DNA of 64,000 nt, taken from Litorivicinus lipolyticus (GTDB taxonomy: Bacteria; Pseudomonadota; Gammaproteobacteria; Pseudomonadales; Litorivicinaceae). The notes under the pieces are model-generated. The model saw only the letters and a program-made list of their open reading frames with translations. It was not told the DNA's origin and did no database searches. The stretch is from the NCBI RefSeq assembly GCF_009650135.1, contig NZ_CP045871.1:744001-808000 (forward strand), written 5' to 3'. Made by a program: the position numbers and the translations under genes. This document shows, piece by piece, positions 11,154 through 18,760 of the stretch; the stretch's first letter is position 1; each line of letters opens with the position of its first letter.

Positions 11154-11178
11154 TGGCGTAGCCTTGAACGCTACGCCA
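11154..11178. other. 9-bp perfect inverted repeat upstream of folE
   Basis: TGGCGTAGC at 11154-11162 and GCTACGCCA at 11170-11178 form a perfect 9-bp stem with a 7-base loop, in the 114-base gap between the DCC gene and folE. There is no T-run after it, so it is not a standard intrinsic terminator. It may end the msrB transcript or act in the folE leader. Confidence 0.4.
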
Positions 11179-11216
11179 GGGACAGGCATTAACTTATCGA
11201 AAACCGAGGAGTTTTC

Positions 11217-11771
11217 ATGATTGATGAAATGTCCGGCTTGTACCGGCAGTTGTTGGGCCAGCTTGGCGAGGACCCGGACCGTGAAGGCTTGGTCGACACG
11301 CCCAAGCGCGCCGCTAAGGCCATGCAGTTCCTGACCCAAGGCTATCGCCAAGACATCCAGTCGTTAATCAACGATGCGGTCTTTTCAAGCGATAACGACG
11401 AGATGGTCGTGGTCCGCGATATTGAGCTGTACTCCATGTGCGAACACCACATGCTGCCCTTTGTCGGCAAGTGCCACATCGGCTATTTGCCGGACGGCAA
11501 GGTGCTGGGGCTATCCAAGTTCGCGCGCATCGTCGACATGTTTGCGCGGCGCCTGCAAATCCAGGAAAACCTGACCAAGCAAATCGCCAATTGTGTCGAG
11601 GAAGTGACGGGGGCGCGCGGTGTTGGCGTCATCGTCGAATCCAAGCACATGTGCATGATGATGCGCGGCGTTGAAAAGCAAAACAGCTCCATGACGACCA
11701 GCGTGATGACCGGCCAGTTCCGCGAGTCGTCGGCCACGCGCAGCGAATTTATGCGCCTGGCGGGTTACTGA
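11217..11771 (+). CDS. folE: GTP cyclohydrolase I
   Basis: Converts GTP to 7,8-dihydroneopterin triphosphate, the entry to folate and tetrahydromonapterin. It has 184 residues, typical for bacterial type I enzymes. Zinc ligands Cys75 and His78 are in [10 protein letters not shown], and Cys146 is in [15 protein letters not shown] 11217 has GAGGAG 6-11 bases upstream. It opens a + strand group with ubiG, an MBL hydrolase and folK; folM lies opposite at the far end. Confidence 0.97.
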   Translation: MIDEMSGLYRQLLGQLGEDPDREGLVDTPKRAAKAMQFLTQGYRQDIQSLINDAVFSSDNDEMVVVRDIELYSMCEHHMLPFVGKCHIGYLPDGKVLGLSKFARIVDMFARRLQIQENLTKQIANCVEEVTGARGVGVIVESKHMCMMMRGVEKQNSSMTTSVMTGQFRESSATRSEFMRLAGY

Positions 11772-11774
11772 ACC

Positions 11775-12491
11775 ATGCCAAAGACGGTCGATGCAATTGA
11801 CCAGCGTCAATTTGAGCAGTGGGCGGATGCGTGGTGGGACCCGGACGGTCCATTTATGCCGCTGCACCGGTTGAACGAATTTCGCTGTGCGTGGTTGCTG
11901 GATCGTATTGGCGGCGGCGGTGAGTTGCCGTTAAAGGGCAGGCGTGTATTAGATGTTGGCTGTGGTGGCGGCTTGGCCAGTGAGGCCATGGCCCGTGCCG
12001 GGGCCACCGTGGTCGGTTTGGATGTGACCGCGCGATCCATCGAGGTCGCCCGTCACCATGCCCAGCACAGTGGTGTCGACGTGACCTACTTCTGCTGCAC
12101 GGTCGAAGCGCACTTGGACGCCAATCCGGTCCCGTATGACTTGGTGTTGAATTTGGAAGTAGTCGAACACGTGTCGGATTTGTCGGCGTTTTTGAGTGCC
12201 TGTGCCAAGCTGACGCGTTCGCGGGGCCACCAAGTCATTGCCACCATTAACCGCAACCCCATAGCCGGGCTGACGACCATTTGGGCGGCTGAAAACCTGT
12301 TGGATATCTTGCCCAAAGGCACCCACCAATACTCAAAGTTGGTCAAGCCGCGGGAATTGAAGCAATTGTTGGCCCGCGATGGGTTTGACGACTTTATCCA
12401 AGCCGGGGTGTTCTATAACCCGTTCACCAAAACCGTCAAACAGTCTTGGCACAGCCTGATGAACTACCTGGTGGTGGCTCAGCGTGCCTGA
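11775..12491 (+). CDS. ubiG: ubiquinone biosynthesis O-methyltransferase UbiG
   Basis: SAM-dependent enzyme that performs both O-methylations of ubiquinone synthesis. It has 238 residues. The N-terminal ADAWWDPDGPFMPLHRLN block is characteristic of UbiG; SAM motif I is LDVGCGGGLASEAMA (about 55-69), and LEVVEHV is motif II. The segment GTHQYSKLVKPREL matches the family substrate region. It starts 3 bases after folE and overlaps the MBL gene by 8 bases. Confidence 0.95.
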   Translation: MPKTVDAIDQRQFEQWADAWWDPDGPFMPLHRLNEFRCAWLLDRIGGGGELPLKGRRVLDVGCGGGLASEAMARAGATVVGLDVTARSIEVARHHAQHSGVDVTYFCCTVEAHLDANPVPYDLVLNLEVVEHVSDLSAFLSACAKLTRSRGHQVIATINRNPIAGLTTIWAAENLLDILPKGTHQYSKLVKPRELKQLLARDGFDDFIQAGVFYNPFTKTVKQSWHSLMNYLVVAQRA

Positions 12492-13215
12492 ACTGACCCT
12501 GTTGGGTGTGGGTAGCGCCGATTCGATTCGTCATTTCAACACCAATGCCCTAATCACGACGGGCGACGGACGCATGCTGATCGACGCCGGGCATACTATC
12601 GGCCGGGCCTTGGACCGGGTCGGTCTGAGCTGTCGCGATATTGATGCGGTGTTTGTGACCCATTGCCACGCCGATCACATTTACGGGCTGGAGCGGATCG
12701 GTTCAGAGCGCTTGTTCGCGGGGCTGCCTCGGCCGCGCTTAATTGCGCATCGATCGCTGGAAACCGAGCTGTGGGATCAAAGCCTCAAAGGCAGCATGGG
12801 TCGGATAGGCGAGGGCGAATGTTCGCTTGCGACCTACTTTGATGTGGACTGGTTGGACGACGACGCGGTGTTCAGCGTCGGTGCGGTCGATTTCCAATTG
12901 TTTGCCGCGGATCACACCCCTGGCAAAGCCTGCTTTGGGGTGATGATTAACGGCCATCTGATGTACTCGGGCGACACCCGGCCGCTGCCGGCGGTGGTTC
13001 AGCGCTATCAGCCGGCGATGATTTTGCACGATTTTACGATGCACGAAGCCAACCCGGTCCACGCAACGCTGTCGCAGTTGTTGGCGGCGTACCCGGTGTC
13101 GGTGCGACAACGAATGAAATTAATGAGCTACGAGGATGACGTAGCTTCGGTACGGGATGCGGTTAACGCGTCCTTTATGGGCCTCGCGGAACAAGGAGAG
13201 ACCGTGGCGCTCTAG
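12484..13215 (+). CDS. MBL-fold metallohydrolase of unknown substrate
   Basis: 243-residue metallo-beta-lactamase fold protein. Metal ligands are visible: HCHADH (about 60-65), a second-site His in ADHTPGK (about 140), Asp in YSGDTR (about 161) and a C-terminal His in VHATLSQ (about 193). The N-terminal LLGVGSADS resembles RNase Z and phosphodiesterase-type members. The start is GTG 12484 inside ubiG. Its place between folE and folK makes a phosphate or phosphodiester of the pterin pathway a possible substrate, but that is inference from position only. Confidence 0.8.
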   Translation: MPELTLLGVGSADSIRHFNTNALITTGDGRMLIDAGHTIGRALDRVGLSCRDIDAVFVTHCHADHIYGLERIGSERLFAGLPRPRLIAHRSLETELWDQSLKGSMGRIGEGECSLATYFDVDWLDDDAVFSVGAVDFQLFAADHTPGKACFGVMINGHLMYSGDTRPLPAVVQRYQPAMILHDFTMHEANPVHATLSQLLAAYPVSVRQRMKLMSYEDDVASVRDAVNASFMGLAEQGETVAL

Positions 13216-13247
13216 GCGTCCATGACGGGCAACCCTGGAGAGACAAG

Positions 13248-13781
13248 ATGTGGACACTGTGCTCATTGGGCAGCAACCTGGACCCGATTGCCAACACCGC
13301 GAAAACACTGGGCACCATGGCCCAGTGGTTCGGTCAGGTGAAGGTATCACCGCTGATTGAAACGGATGCGGTTGATGTCGATGGCGACCACGCCTTCTTA
13401 AATGGGCTGGTTCGCTTTCAATCCGAGCTGGACGATTCGGCTCTAAAACAGCGCCTATCAGGACTGGAAATTGCCCTGGGACGGGACCGTGCGCACCCGG
13501 ACAGTAAAACCCGGGCGCGCCCGATGGACATTGATATTTTGGCCCGCGCGGCGACCTTGGACGCCTTACGGGTGACCGAGTCGACGCCGTATTTAGATCA
13601 GATGCTGGCGTCTGAAGCCGGCGGTTTGTCTAATCCGCGCTGGTCGGTTCGGGTCGGCGACGGCTTATTGGGCCAGAAATCGGCCACCGTCTACTTTGAT
13701 CACGGCACCGGTCAGGTACGCGTTGTCAATCAACAACCAGATAGCGTCCAAAACGGGATCCAGTCCACCTTCACGTTGTAA
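13248..13781 (+). CDS. folK: 2-amino-4-hydroxy-6-hydroxymethyldihydropteridine diphosphokinase
   Basis: Transfers pyrophosphate from ATP to hydroxymethyldihydropterin in folate synthesis. It has 177 residues. Family blocks are SLGSNLDP at the N-terminus, FLNGLVRF, the ATP loop LGRDRAHPDSKTRARPMDIDIL with the metal Asp pair DID. GGAGAG lies 8-13 bases upstream of ATG 13248. The last 38 residues are encoded antisense to the end of folM, and no known HPPK block is recognisable there, so the tail may be an extension gained by stop-codon loss. Confidence 0.9.
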   Translation: MWTLCSLGSNLDPIANTAKTLGTMAQWFGQVKVSPLIETDAVDVDGDHAFLNGLVRFQSELDDSALKQRLSGLEIALGRDRAHPDSKTRARPMDIDILARAATLDALRVTESTPYLDQMLASEAGGLSNPRWSVRVGDGLLGQKSATVYFDHGTGQVRVVNQQPDSVQNGIQSTFTL

Positions 13782-14372
13782 CAGCGTGTTGGCGAGTACG
13801 CGTTTTTTGTGTGCCTCGCTGTGTTCGGGCAAGAACAAAATCGGGCCGGGCTGAATCCGGTTGACGCGCACCTTGGGCGCCCAGTGCTTGGCATAACTTA
13901 GGGCTAAGTTGTCCAGGCCCGCTTTGGCGGCGGTGTAGGTGCGGTATTGGGGGTCCGGCCGTTCGGCAAAGATGTCGGTGATGTGAACCACATTTGGGTC
14001 GCCGTCGCTGGCCTGTAACAGCGCCCCCAAACCTTCGTTAATCAGCATCGGCGCTTGCACGTGGACACGGTGACAGGCGTCGCTCCAGCGCGCTTTGGCG
14101 GCTAAATCGTCCGGCTCGGGTGTGAAGCAACTGGCGTTATGGACAATCAGGTCCAAGCGCGCACTGCTCTGCAGCGTCGTGACCATGGCGATCACCGCGT
14201 CGGCGTCTTCCAAATCCGCCTGATACAGCGTCGCCCCGCGCCCAGCCAAGGTCGTGGTGGCATCGGATGGTGTGCGGTAGTGACCGCTGACCTGCCAGCC
14301 TTGATCCAATAGGCGTTGGCAGATAGCAAATCCCAGTCGGCGTCCGACCCCAGTTACAAAAGCGTGTTTCAA
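13665..14372 (-). CDS. folM: dihydromonapterin reductase (FolM-like SDR)
   Basis: Short-chain dehydrogenase of 235 residues. The cofactor loop is TGVGRRLG (residues 7-14), the TGxxxRxG form typical of pteridine reductases rather than the usual TGxxxGxG. The catalytic Tyr and Lys are in YRTYTAAKAGLDN, preceded by VHITDIFAERP, which matches FolM; the C-terminus carries TGAVIKVDGGRFL. It would reduce dihydromonapterin, or dihydrofolate, with NADPH. It is the last gene of the minus-strand run gpx-GT2-folM and overlaps folK tail to tail by 117 bases. Confidence 0.88.
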   Translation of the reverse strand: MKHAFVTGVGRRLGFAICQRLLDQGWQVSGHYRTPSDATTTLAGRGATLYQADLEDADAVIAMVTTLQSSARLDLIVHNASCFTPEPDDLAAKARWSDACHRVHVQAPMLINEGLGALLQASDGDPNVVHITDIFAERPDPQYRTYTAAKAGLDNLALSYAKHWAPKVRVNRIQPGPILFLPEHSEAHKKRVLANTLLQREGGLDPVLDAIWLLIDNAYLTGAVIKVDGGRFLAQ

Positions 14373-15172
14373 CGAATAATCTCCAAATAAGCATCAAAGG
14401 ATGTCGCGCCATGGCGCTGGCAATATTCGCCATAGGCCCGGTTGGTGGCGCGCTTGGCGGTAAACAGTTCGGTCGCGTGGCGGCCCAAGGCTGGATCACG
14501 GGCGACCACGCCTGCGTCAATTAGGCGCAGTATCTCAAGGTAGCCGCGTTCGGCCTTGTCGATGCTGCCGTGTTGGTGGCAGTGACTGTCCACGTGGGTG
14601 CGGTAGTGAAACAAGCGGTGCGGGTGGATCACCAGGCCGCCGGCGCGTTCGATCGCATCCAGGTTAAACACCGTGTCCCCAGCCAGCGCCACCGTTTCGG
14701 GCCAGCGCGTGATGACGCGCCGGTCGAACGCCAAATGAATGGTCGCGTTCAGATCCAGGTATTGTTGTGGGCTCAAATGACGCAGGCCGTCGGCCGGTTC
14801 GAACACCACACGCTCCAATGCGCCGGTGTCGCCGTTAACGGTGACCTCACTGTCGCCAGCCACGCCATAGCGGCGCGCCAGCGGTGCCAATTTTTCAATA
14901 CGTGTCGGCGCCATCCAGTCATCGCCGTCCAGCGCCACGATGACGTCGCCGCGGCAGTGCACTAAGCCCACATTGCGGGCCCGGTTGGGGCCGCTGCCAA
15001 GGCCAGCGTGGACTGCGCAAATTCTGGGGTCGTCGGGCAGGGCGTAGTCGCCGTCGTCGTCGATCACCACGACCCACTGCCAATCCGCGTCGGTTTGCGC
15101 CATCACGCACTCAACCAGCGCCGGCAGATGGCGCTGGGCGTGGTATAGCGGTGTCAGTATCGAGGTGGTCAC
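14369..15172 (-). CDS. family 2 glycosyltransferase
   Basis: 267-residue GT-A fold protein. The N-terminal TSILTPLYHAQRHLPALVE and WVVVIDDDGD form the nucleotide-sugar site, and ALDGDDWM at about residues 79-86 is the DxD-type metal motif. There is no membrane segment, so it is cytosolic or peripheral. The acceptor is unknown. It overlaps both folM and gpx by 4 bases, so it is co-transcribed with them, though no common function is evident. Confidence 0.82.
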   Translation of the reverse strand: MTTSILTPLYHAQRHLPALVECVMAQTDADWQWVVVIDDDGDYALPDDPRICAVHAGLGSGPNRARNVGLVHCRGDVIVALDGDDWMAPTRIEKLAPLARRYGVAGDSEVTVNGDTGALERVVFEPADGLRHLSPQQYLDLNATIHLAFDRRVITRWPETVALAGDTVFNLDAIERAGGLVIHPHRLFHYRTHVDSHCHQHGSIDKAERGYLEILRLIDAGVVARDPALGRHATELFTAKRATNRAYGEYCQRHGATSFDAYLEIIR

Positions 15173-15699
15173 AGGGCCGCCTTAATCGCCTCGATTAAAC
15201 GCGGGTCTTCGGGTGCCCATTGGCTTGGGAAGTCACTGATCAGTTGGCCGTCACGACCGAGCAGGTATTTGTGAAAGTTCCATTGGGGGTAGCGTCCGGC
15301 GGCGTCGGCCAGCCCCTGATACAGCGGGCCGGCTTTGCCTTGGGCGGCGTGGGTGTGCTCGAACATAGGGAACTCAACGCCATAGGTCAGGCGACAAAAT
15401 TCCAGCGAGTCATCCTCTTGGGCATATTCCTGGCGGCCAAAGTCTTCGCTGGGAAAGCCCAGGACCACAAAGCCTTGATCGCCAAAGCGCCGGTACAGCG
15501 CTTCGAGGCCATCGAACTGCGGTGTGAAGCCGCATTTGCTGGCGGTATTGACGATCAGTACCACCTGTTCTGGGTAGGCTTGGCACAGGGTGACGGTTTC
15601 GTCCGACGCCAAACGCCGCGCCTGGACGTCCAATAGCGGCGCACAGGCATAAGCGGAGGTTGTGAGCACGGCCGACAAGGCCAACAAGGTTCGTTTCAT
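15169..15699 (-). CDS. periplasmic glutathione peroxidase-family protein
   Basis: Reduces peroxides using glutathione or, more often in bacteria, thioredoxin. It has 176 residues with a signal peptide (about 1-19, ending near SAYA). The peroxidatic Cys56 is in NTASKCGFTP and Trp140-Asn141 in PQWNFHKYLL. The second active-site loop reads GFPSEDFGRQE where most members have FPCNQFGGQE, so the tetrad Gln is not conserved (Ser84-Glu85-Asp86). It is divergent from the photolyase genes and probably shares their promoter region. Confidence 0.9.
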   Translation of the reverse strand: MKRTLLALSAVLTTSAYACAPLLDVQARRLASDETVTLCQAYPEQVVLIVNTASKCGFTPQFDGLEALYRRFGDQGFVVLGFPSEDFGRQEYAQEDDSLEFCRLTYGVEFPMFEHTHAAQGKAGPLYQGLADAAGRYPQWNFHKYLLGRDGQLISDFPSQWAPEDPRLIEAIKAAL

Positions 15700-15803
15700 G
15701 ACCTAAAGATGGGGTGTCGGCTAAACTTTTCCAGCCCAGTGCGGCATAATTAGCACGCCAGGGTCGGCACTAGAGCGCGAGGATGCGCGGGTCGGAGTCA
15801 ACC

Positions 15804-17351
15804 GTGCGAACAACGCTAGTCTTAGTTTTGGGTGATCAACTGTCCGATCACCTGTCCAGTCTCGACGGGCTTGATCCGTCGGCGACGACGGTGCTGATGG
15901 CCGAAGTTGCCGCCGAGGCCACGTACGTCCGTCACCACCCGAAAAAAATAGCCCTGATCTTTGCCGCCATGCGCCATTTTGCCGAGCGCTTACGCCGGCG
16001 TGGTTTTGACGTGATCTACTACGCCTACGATCCGGCCGGTCCGGCGGATTTGAGCGCGGTGTTGGCGCGCCATGCGTCGGATTTTGAGCGTATTCAAGTG
16101 ACCCAGTGTGGCGAATACCGGCTGGATCAAATCATGCGCCAATGGCAGGTCGATTTTGGCGTGCGGATTTTGGACGACACCCGTTTTATTGCCAACTTGG
16201 ACGACTTTAAGCAGTGGGCCCGGGGCCGTAAACAAGTGCGGATGGAGTATTTCTACCGCGACCAGCGCCGCGCGACTGGCCTGCTGATGGACGGTGACCA
16301 ACCCTTCGGCGGCCAGTGGAACTTCGATGCGGATAACCGCAAAGCCTACACCGGCGCGCCCACGGAGGGTCCGATGCGGTTTCAGCCGGATGCCATCACC
16401 GCCGAGGTGTTGGACCTGGTCGAGGCACATTTCGGCCATCACTTTGGCGAGCTGCGTCCGTTCTGGTTTGGCGTCACGCACGAGCACGCCGAAGCCGCAT
16501 TCGTGCACTTTTTGGACACTCAGTTGGCTGACTATGGCGATTTTCAGGACGCCATGCGCCAAAACGATGACTGGCTGTTCCACAGCGTCCTAAGTGTTTA
16601 TATCAACATTGGACTGCTCGATCCCTTGGATCTGTGCCGTCGCGCGGAAGCTGCGTATCACGCGGGCTTGGCCAAGCTGAATTCCGTCGAGGGCTTTATC
16701 CGCCAGATCATTGGTTGGCGCGAATACGTGCGCGGCATTTATTGGTTAACCATGCCCGACTATGCCGAGATGAACGGCTTGGATGCGCACCGGGCCTTGC
16801 CTGATTTTTATTGGGACGATTCCAAGACCGATATGAACTGCCTGCGCCAAGCGGTGCGGTTGACCCGCGAGGAGGCCTGGAGCCATCACATCTTGCGCTT
16901 GATGGTGACGGGTAACTTTGCGCTGCTCATCGGCGTCGATCCGAAAGCACTGGGCCAGTGGTATCTCGAAGTCTATGCGGATGCCTTCGAATGGGTCGAG
17001 CTGCCCAATGTACTGGGCATGGTCAGCCATGCTGACGGCGGTTACCTCGGGTCCAAGCCCTACGCGGCCAGTGGCAAGTACATTTCGCGTCAGGGTGATT
17101 ATTGTCAGCACTGTCGCTTCAATCCGAAAAAAGACATCGGCCCGGATGCCTGTCCGATGAACAGCCTGTACTGGCACTTTATGGACCGCCACCAAGACCG
17201 CTTCGCCAAGCACCCGCGCATGGCGATGATGTTTAGAACCTGGGCCAAAATGGACCCGACCAAAAAAGACGCCCTGTTGGCCCAGGCCAATGCGTTTCTG
17301 GCGCGCTTGGACGGGGCGGATGACGACGTCCAGCCGCTGGAGCTGATCTGA
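15804..17351 (+). CDS. iron-sulfur bacterial cryptochrome/(6-4) photolyase (FeS-BCP, PhrB type)
   Basis: Photolyase-related flavoprotein of the FeS-BCP class, whose characterised members repair (6-4) photoproducts and bind 6,7-dimethyl-8-ribityllumazine and a [4Fe-4S] cluster. It opens with LVLVLGDQLSDHLSSL, the class N-terminus. From GTG 15804 the four cluster cysteines are Cys346, Cys434, Cys437 and Cys450, the same spacing (88, 3, 13) as in Agrobacterium PhrB. The frame continues up to ATG 15783, but GGAG lies 6 bases before GTG 15804 whereas the ATG has no spaced site. The next gene begins at the base after the stop. Confidence 0.93.
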   Translation: MRTTLVLVLGDQLSDHLSSLDGLDPSATTVLMAEVAAEATYVRHHPKKIALIFAAMRHFAERLRRRGFDVIYYAYDPAGPADLSAVLARHASDFERIQVTQCGEYRLDQIMRQWQVDFGVRILDDTRFIANLDDFKQWARGRKQVRMEYFYRDQRRATGLLMDGDQPFGGQWNFDADNRKAYTGAPTEGPMRFQPDAITAEVLDLVEAHFGHHFGELRPFWFGVTHEHAEAAFVHFLDTQLADYGDFQDAMRQNDDWLFHSVLSVYINIGLLDPLDLCRRAEAAYHAGLAKLNSVEGFIRQIIGWREYVRGIYWLTMPDYAEMNGLDAHRALPDFYWDDSKTDMNCLRQAVRLTREEAWSHHILRLMVTGNFALLIGVDPKALGQWYLEVYADAFEWVELPNVLGMVSHADGGYLGSKPYAASGKYISRQGDYCQHCRFNPKKDIGPDACPMNSLYWHFMDRHQDRFAKHPRMAMMFRTWAKMDPTKKDALLAQANAFLARLDGADDDVQPLELI

Positions 17352-17495
17352 ATGCCGAAAGGGGTGGCCAAGGCGAATTTGCCGACCAAGGACTGCGTGG
17401 TCTGTAAGCGCCCCTTCAGTTGGCGAAAAAAATGGGCGCGCGATTGGCCCCAGGTTATTTACTGCTCACAACGTTGCCGCCGGAGTGCCGAATGA
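17352..17495 (+). CDS. DUF2256 small zinc-ribbon-like protein
   Basis: 47-residue gene immediately after the FeS-BCP stop. It shows the DUF2256 pattern: CVVCKRPFSWRKKWAR (Cys15, Cys18) followed by VIYCSQRCR (Cys38, Cys42), which suggests a single metal-binding knuckle, plus many Arg and Lys. Its stop overlaps the CRY-DASH start (ATGA at 17492-17495). DUF2256 genes are regularly found beside photolyase/cryptochrome genes, so a helper or DNA-binding role is likely, but no function is established. Confidence 0.85.
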   Translation: MPKGVAKANLPTKDCVVCKRPFSWRKKWARDWPQVIYCSQRCRRSAE

Positions 17496-18760
17496 TTTTA
17501 GATTGCCGCGACCTGTTACGCATCGATGATAACCCCGGCCTGTGGCTGGATAATGTGGTGCCGGTTTGGGTGATGCCGAGCGCGCCGATGTCGCCGCGGC
17601 GCCAGCGCTTTTTGTTGCAGGCGGTGGCGGCTTTACGTGCGGGGCTGCGTGCGCGCGGTTCGGATGTGCTGATTCGTTTCGGTGACCGGGTCGAGGTGTT
17701 GACTGCCTTGGCGGCTGAGTTGGGTTGTGGGGTCGCCTGTGCTCGCCCCTCCGGCGTCGACGAATTGCACCAGGATGCGCAAATACCCGGGCTGGTCTAT
17801 TTCGATGCCCGGACGTTGTATGGCGCTGATGATTTGCCGTTTTCAGCGACGCCCGAGCCGTTTACGCGCTTTCGCAAAGTGGTCGAAAAACAGCTTCGGG
17901 TCGACGCGCCGGTGGATGCGCCAGCGCGGTTGCCCGCGATTCCTGTGCGCTTGGCACCGGGCGAGTTACCGCCGCTGCCGGTCGTCGCTCACGACCCACG
18001 AGCCTACCGCGATTACCGCGGCGGCGAAGACGCCGCCCAGGCCGAGTTGGCAAAGTATTTCAGCGGCACACGACCTGCGCACTACAAGCAAACCCGCAAC
18101 GCTATGCACGGCTGCGAAGGCTCAACCAAGTTCAGCCCCTGGTTGGCCCAGGGCAGCCTATCGCCCCGGCGTATCTGGCACCGGGTAACCCAGTACGAAC
18201 AGCAAGTGACTAAAAACGACAGCACCTACTGGATCCAGTTTGAGCTGTTGTGGCGCGAGTTTTTCCAGTGGTGGTTGCCCGAGCAAAGCCCGGCCCTGTT
18301 CGGTCGACGCGAGCTGGCCCCGGCGCCGCGTGATTTTGCGCGCTGGTGTGCCGGCGACACCGGTGTGCCCATGATCGATGCCAACATGCGTGAACTCAAT
18401 GCCACCGGGTACATGAGCAACCGTGGTCGTCAAAACGTCGCCAGTTTCCTGAGTAAAGACCTGGGCGTTGACTGGCGTTTGGGCGCGGATTATTTCGAGA
18501 CACACCTGATCGACTACGACGTCGCCAGTAACTGGGGCAACTGGGCCTATGTCGCCGGTACCGGCGCCGATCCGCGCGATGACCGCTGGTTTAATGTGCT
18601 GTTACAAGGCACGCGTTACGACCGGCGCGGCGACTACGTGCGCCACTGGGTGCCGGGATTGGCAGGCATTGACCCGGGGTGTGTGCACTGGCCTTGGCGC
18701 GACGGCGGCCCTCGCCCAATCATCCATCCGCCGCGCTGGAACTCGGTTATCGACGCGTGA
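17492..18760 (+). CDS. DASH-type cryptochrome / single-strand DNA photolyase
   Basis: CRY-DASH flavoprotein of 422 residues from ATG 17492; the open frame further up to 17420 overlaps the DUF2256 gene and is not coding. The FAD domain has CEGSTKFSPWLAQGSLSPRR, DSTYWIQFELLWREFF, TGYMSNRGRQNVASFLSKDL and SNWGNWAYVAG, where Asn facing FAD N5 and the nearby Trp are retained. DASH proteins repair CPDs in single-stranded DNA. The N-terminal antenna domain is slightly shorter than usual. The gene ends in a GTGA overlap with the next photolyase. Confidence 0.92.
   Translation: MILDCRDLLRIDDNPGLWLDNVVPVWVMPSAPMSPRRQRFLLQAVAALRAGLRARGSDVLIRFGDRVEVLTALAAELGCGVACARPSGVDELHQDAQIPGLVYFDARTLYGADDLPFSATPEPFTRFRKVVEKQLRVDAPVDAPARLPAIPVRLAPGELPPLPVVAHDPRAYRDYRGGEDAAQAELAKYFSGTRPAHYKQTRNAMHGCEGSTKFSPWLAQGSLSPRRIWHRVTQYEQQVTKNDSTYWIQFELLWREFFQWWLPEQSPALFGRRELAPAPRDFARWCAGDTGVPMIDANMRELNATGYMSNRGRQNVASFLSKDLGVDWRLGADYFETHLIDYDVASNWGNWAYVAGTGADPRDDRWFNVLLQGTRYDRRGDYVRHWVPGLAGIDPGCVHWPWRDGGPRPIIHPPRWNSVIDA

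Noticed and set aside
15722-15750. Possible promoter (TAAACT, 17 bases, CATAAT) before the FeS-BCP gene
   Set aside because: The -35 matches only 3 of 6 positions; too weak to list as a feature.
17420-17491. N-terminal extension of CRY-DASH
   Set aside because: This stretch codes for the DUF2256 protein in another frame; ATG 17492 overlaps its stop.
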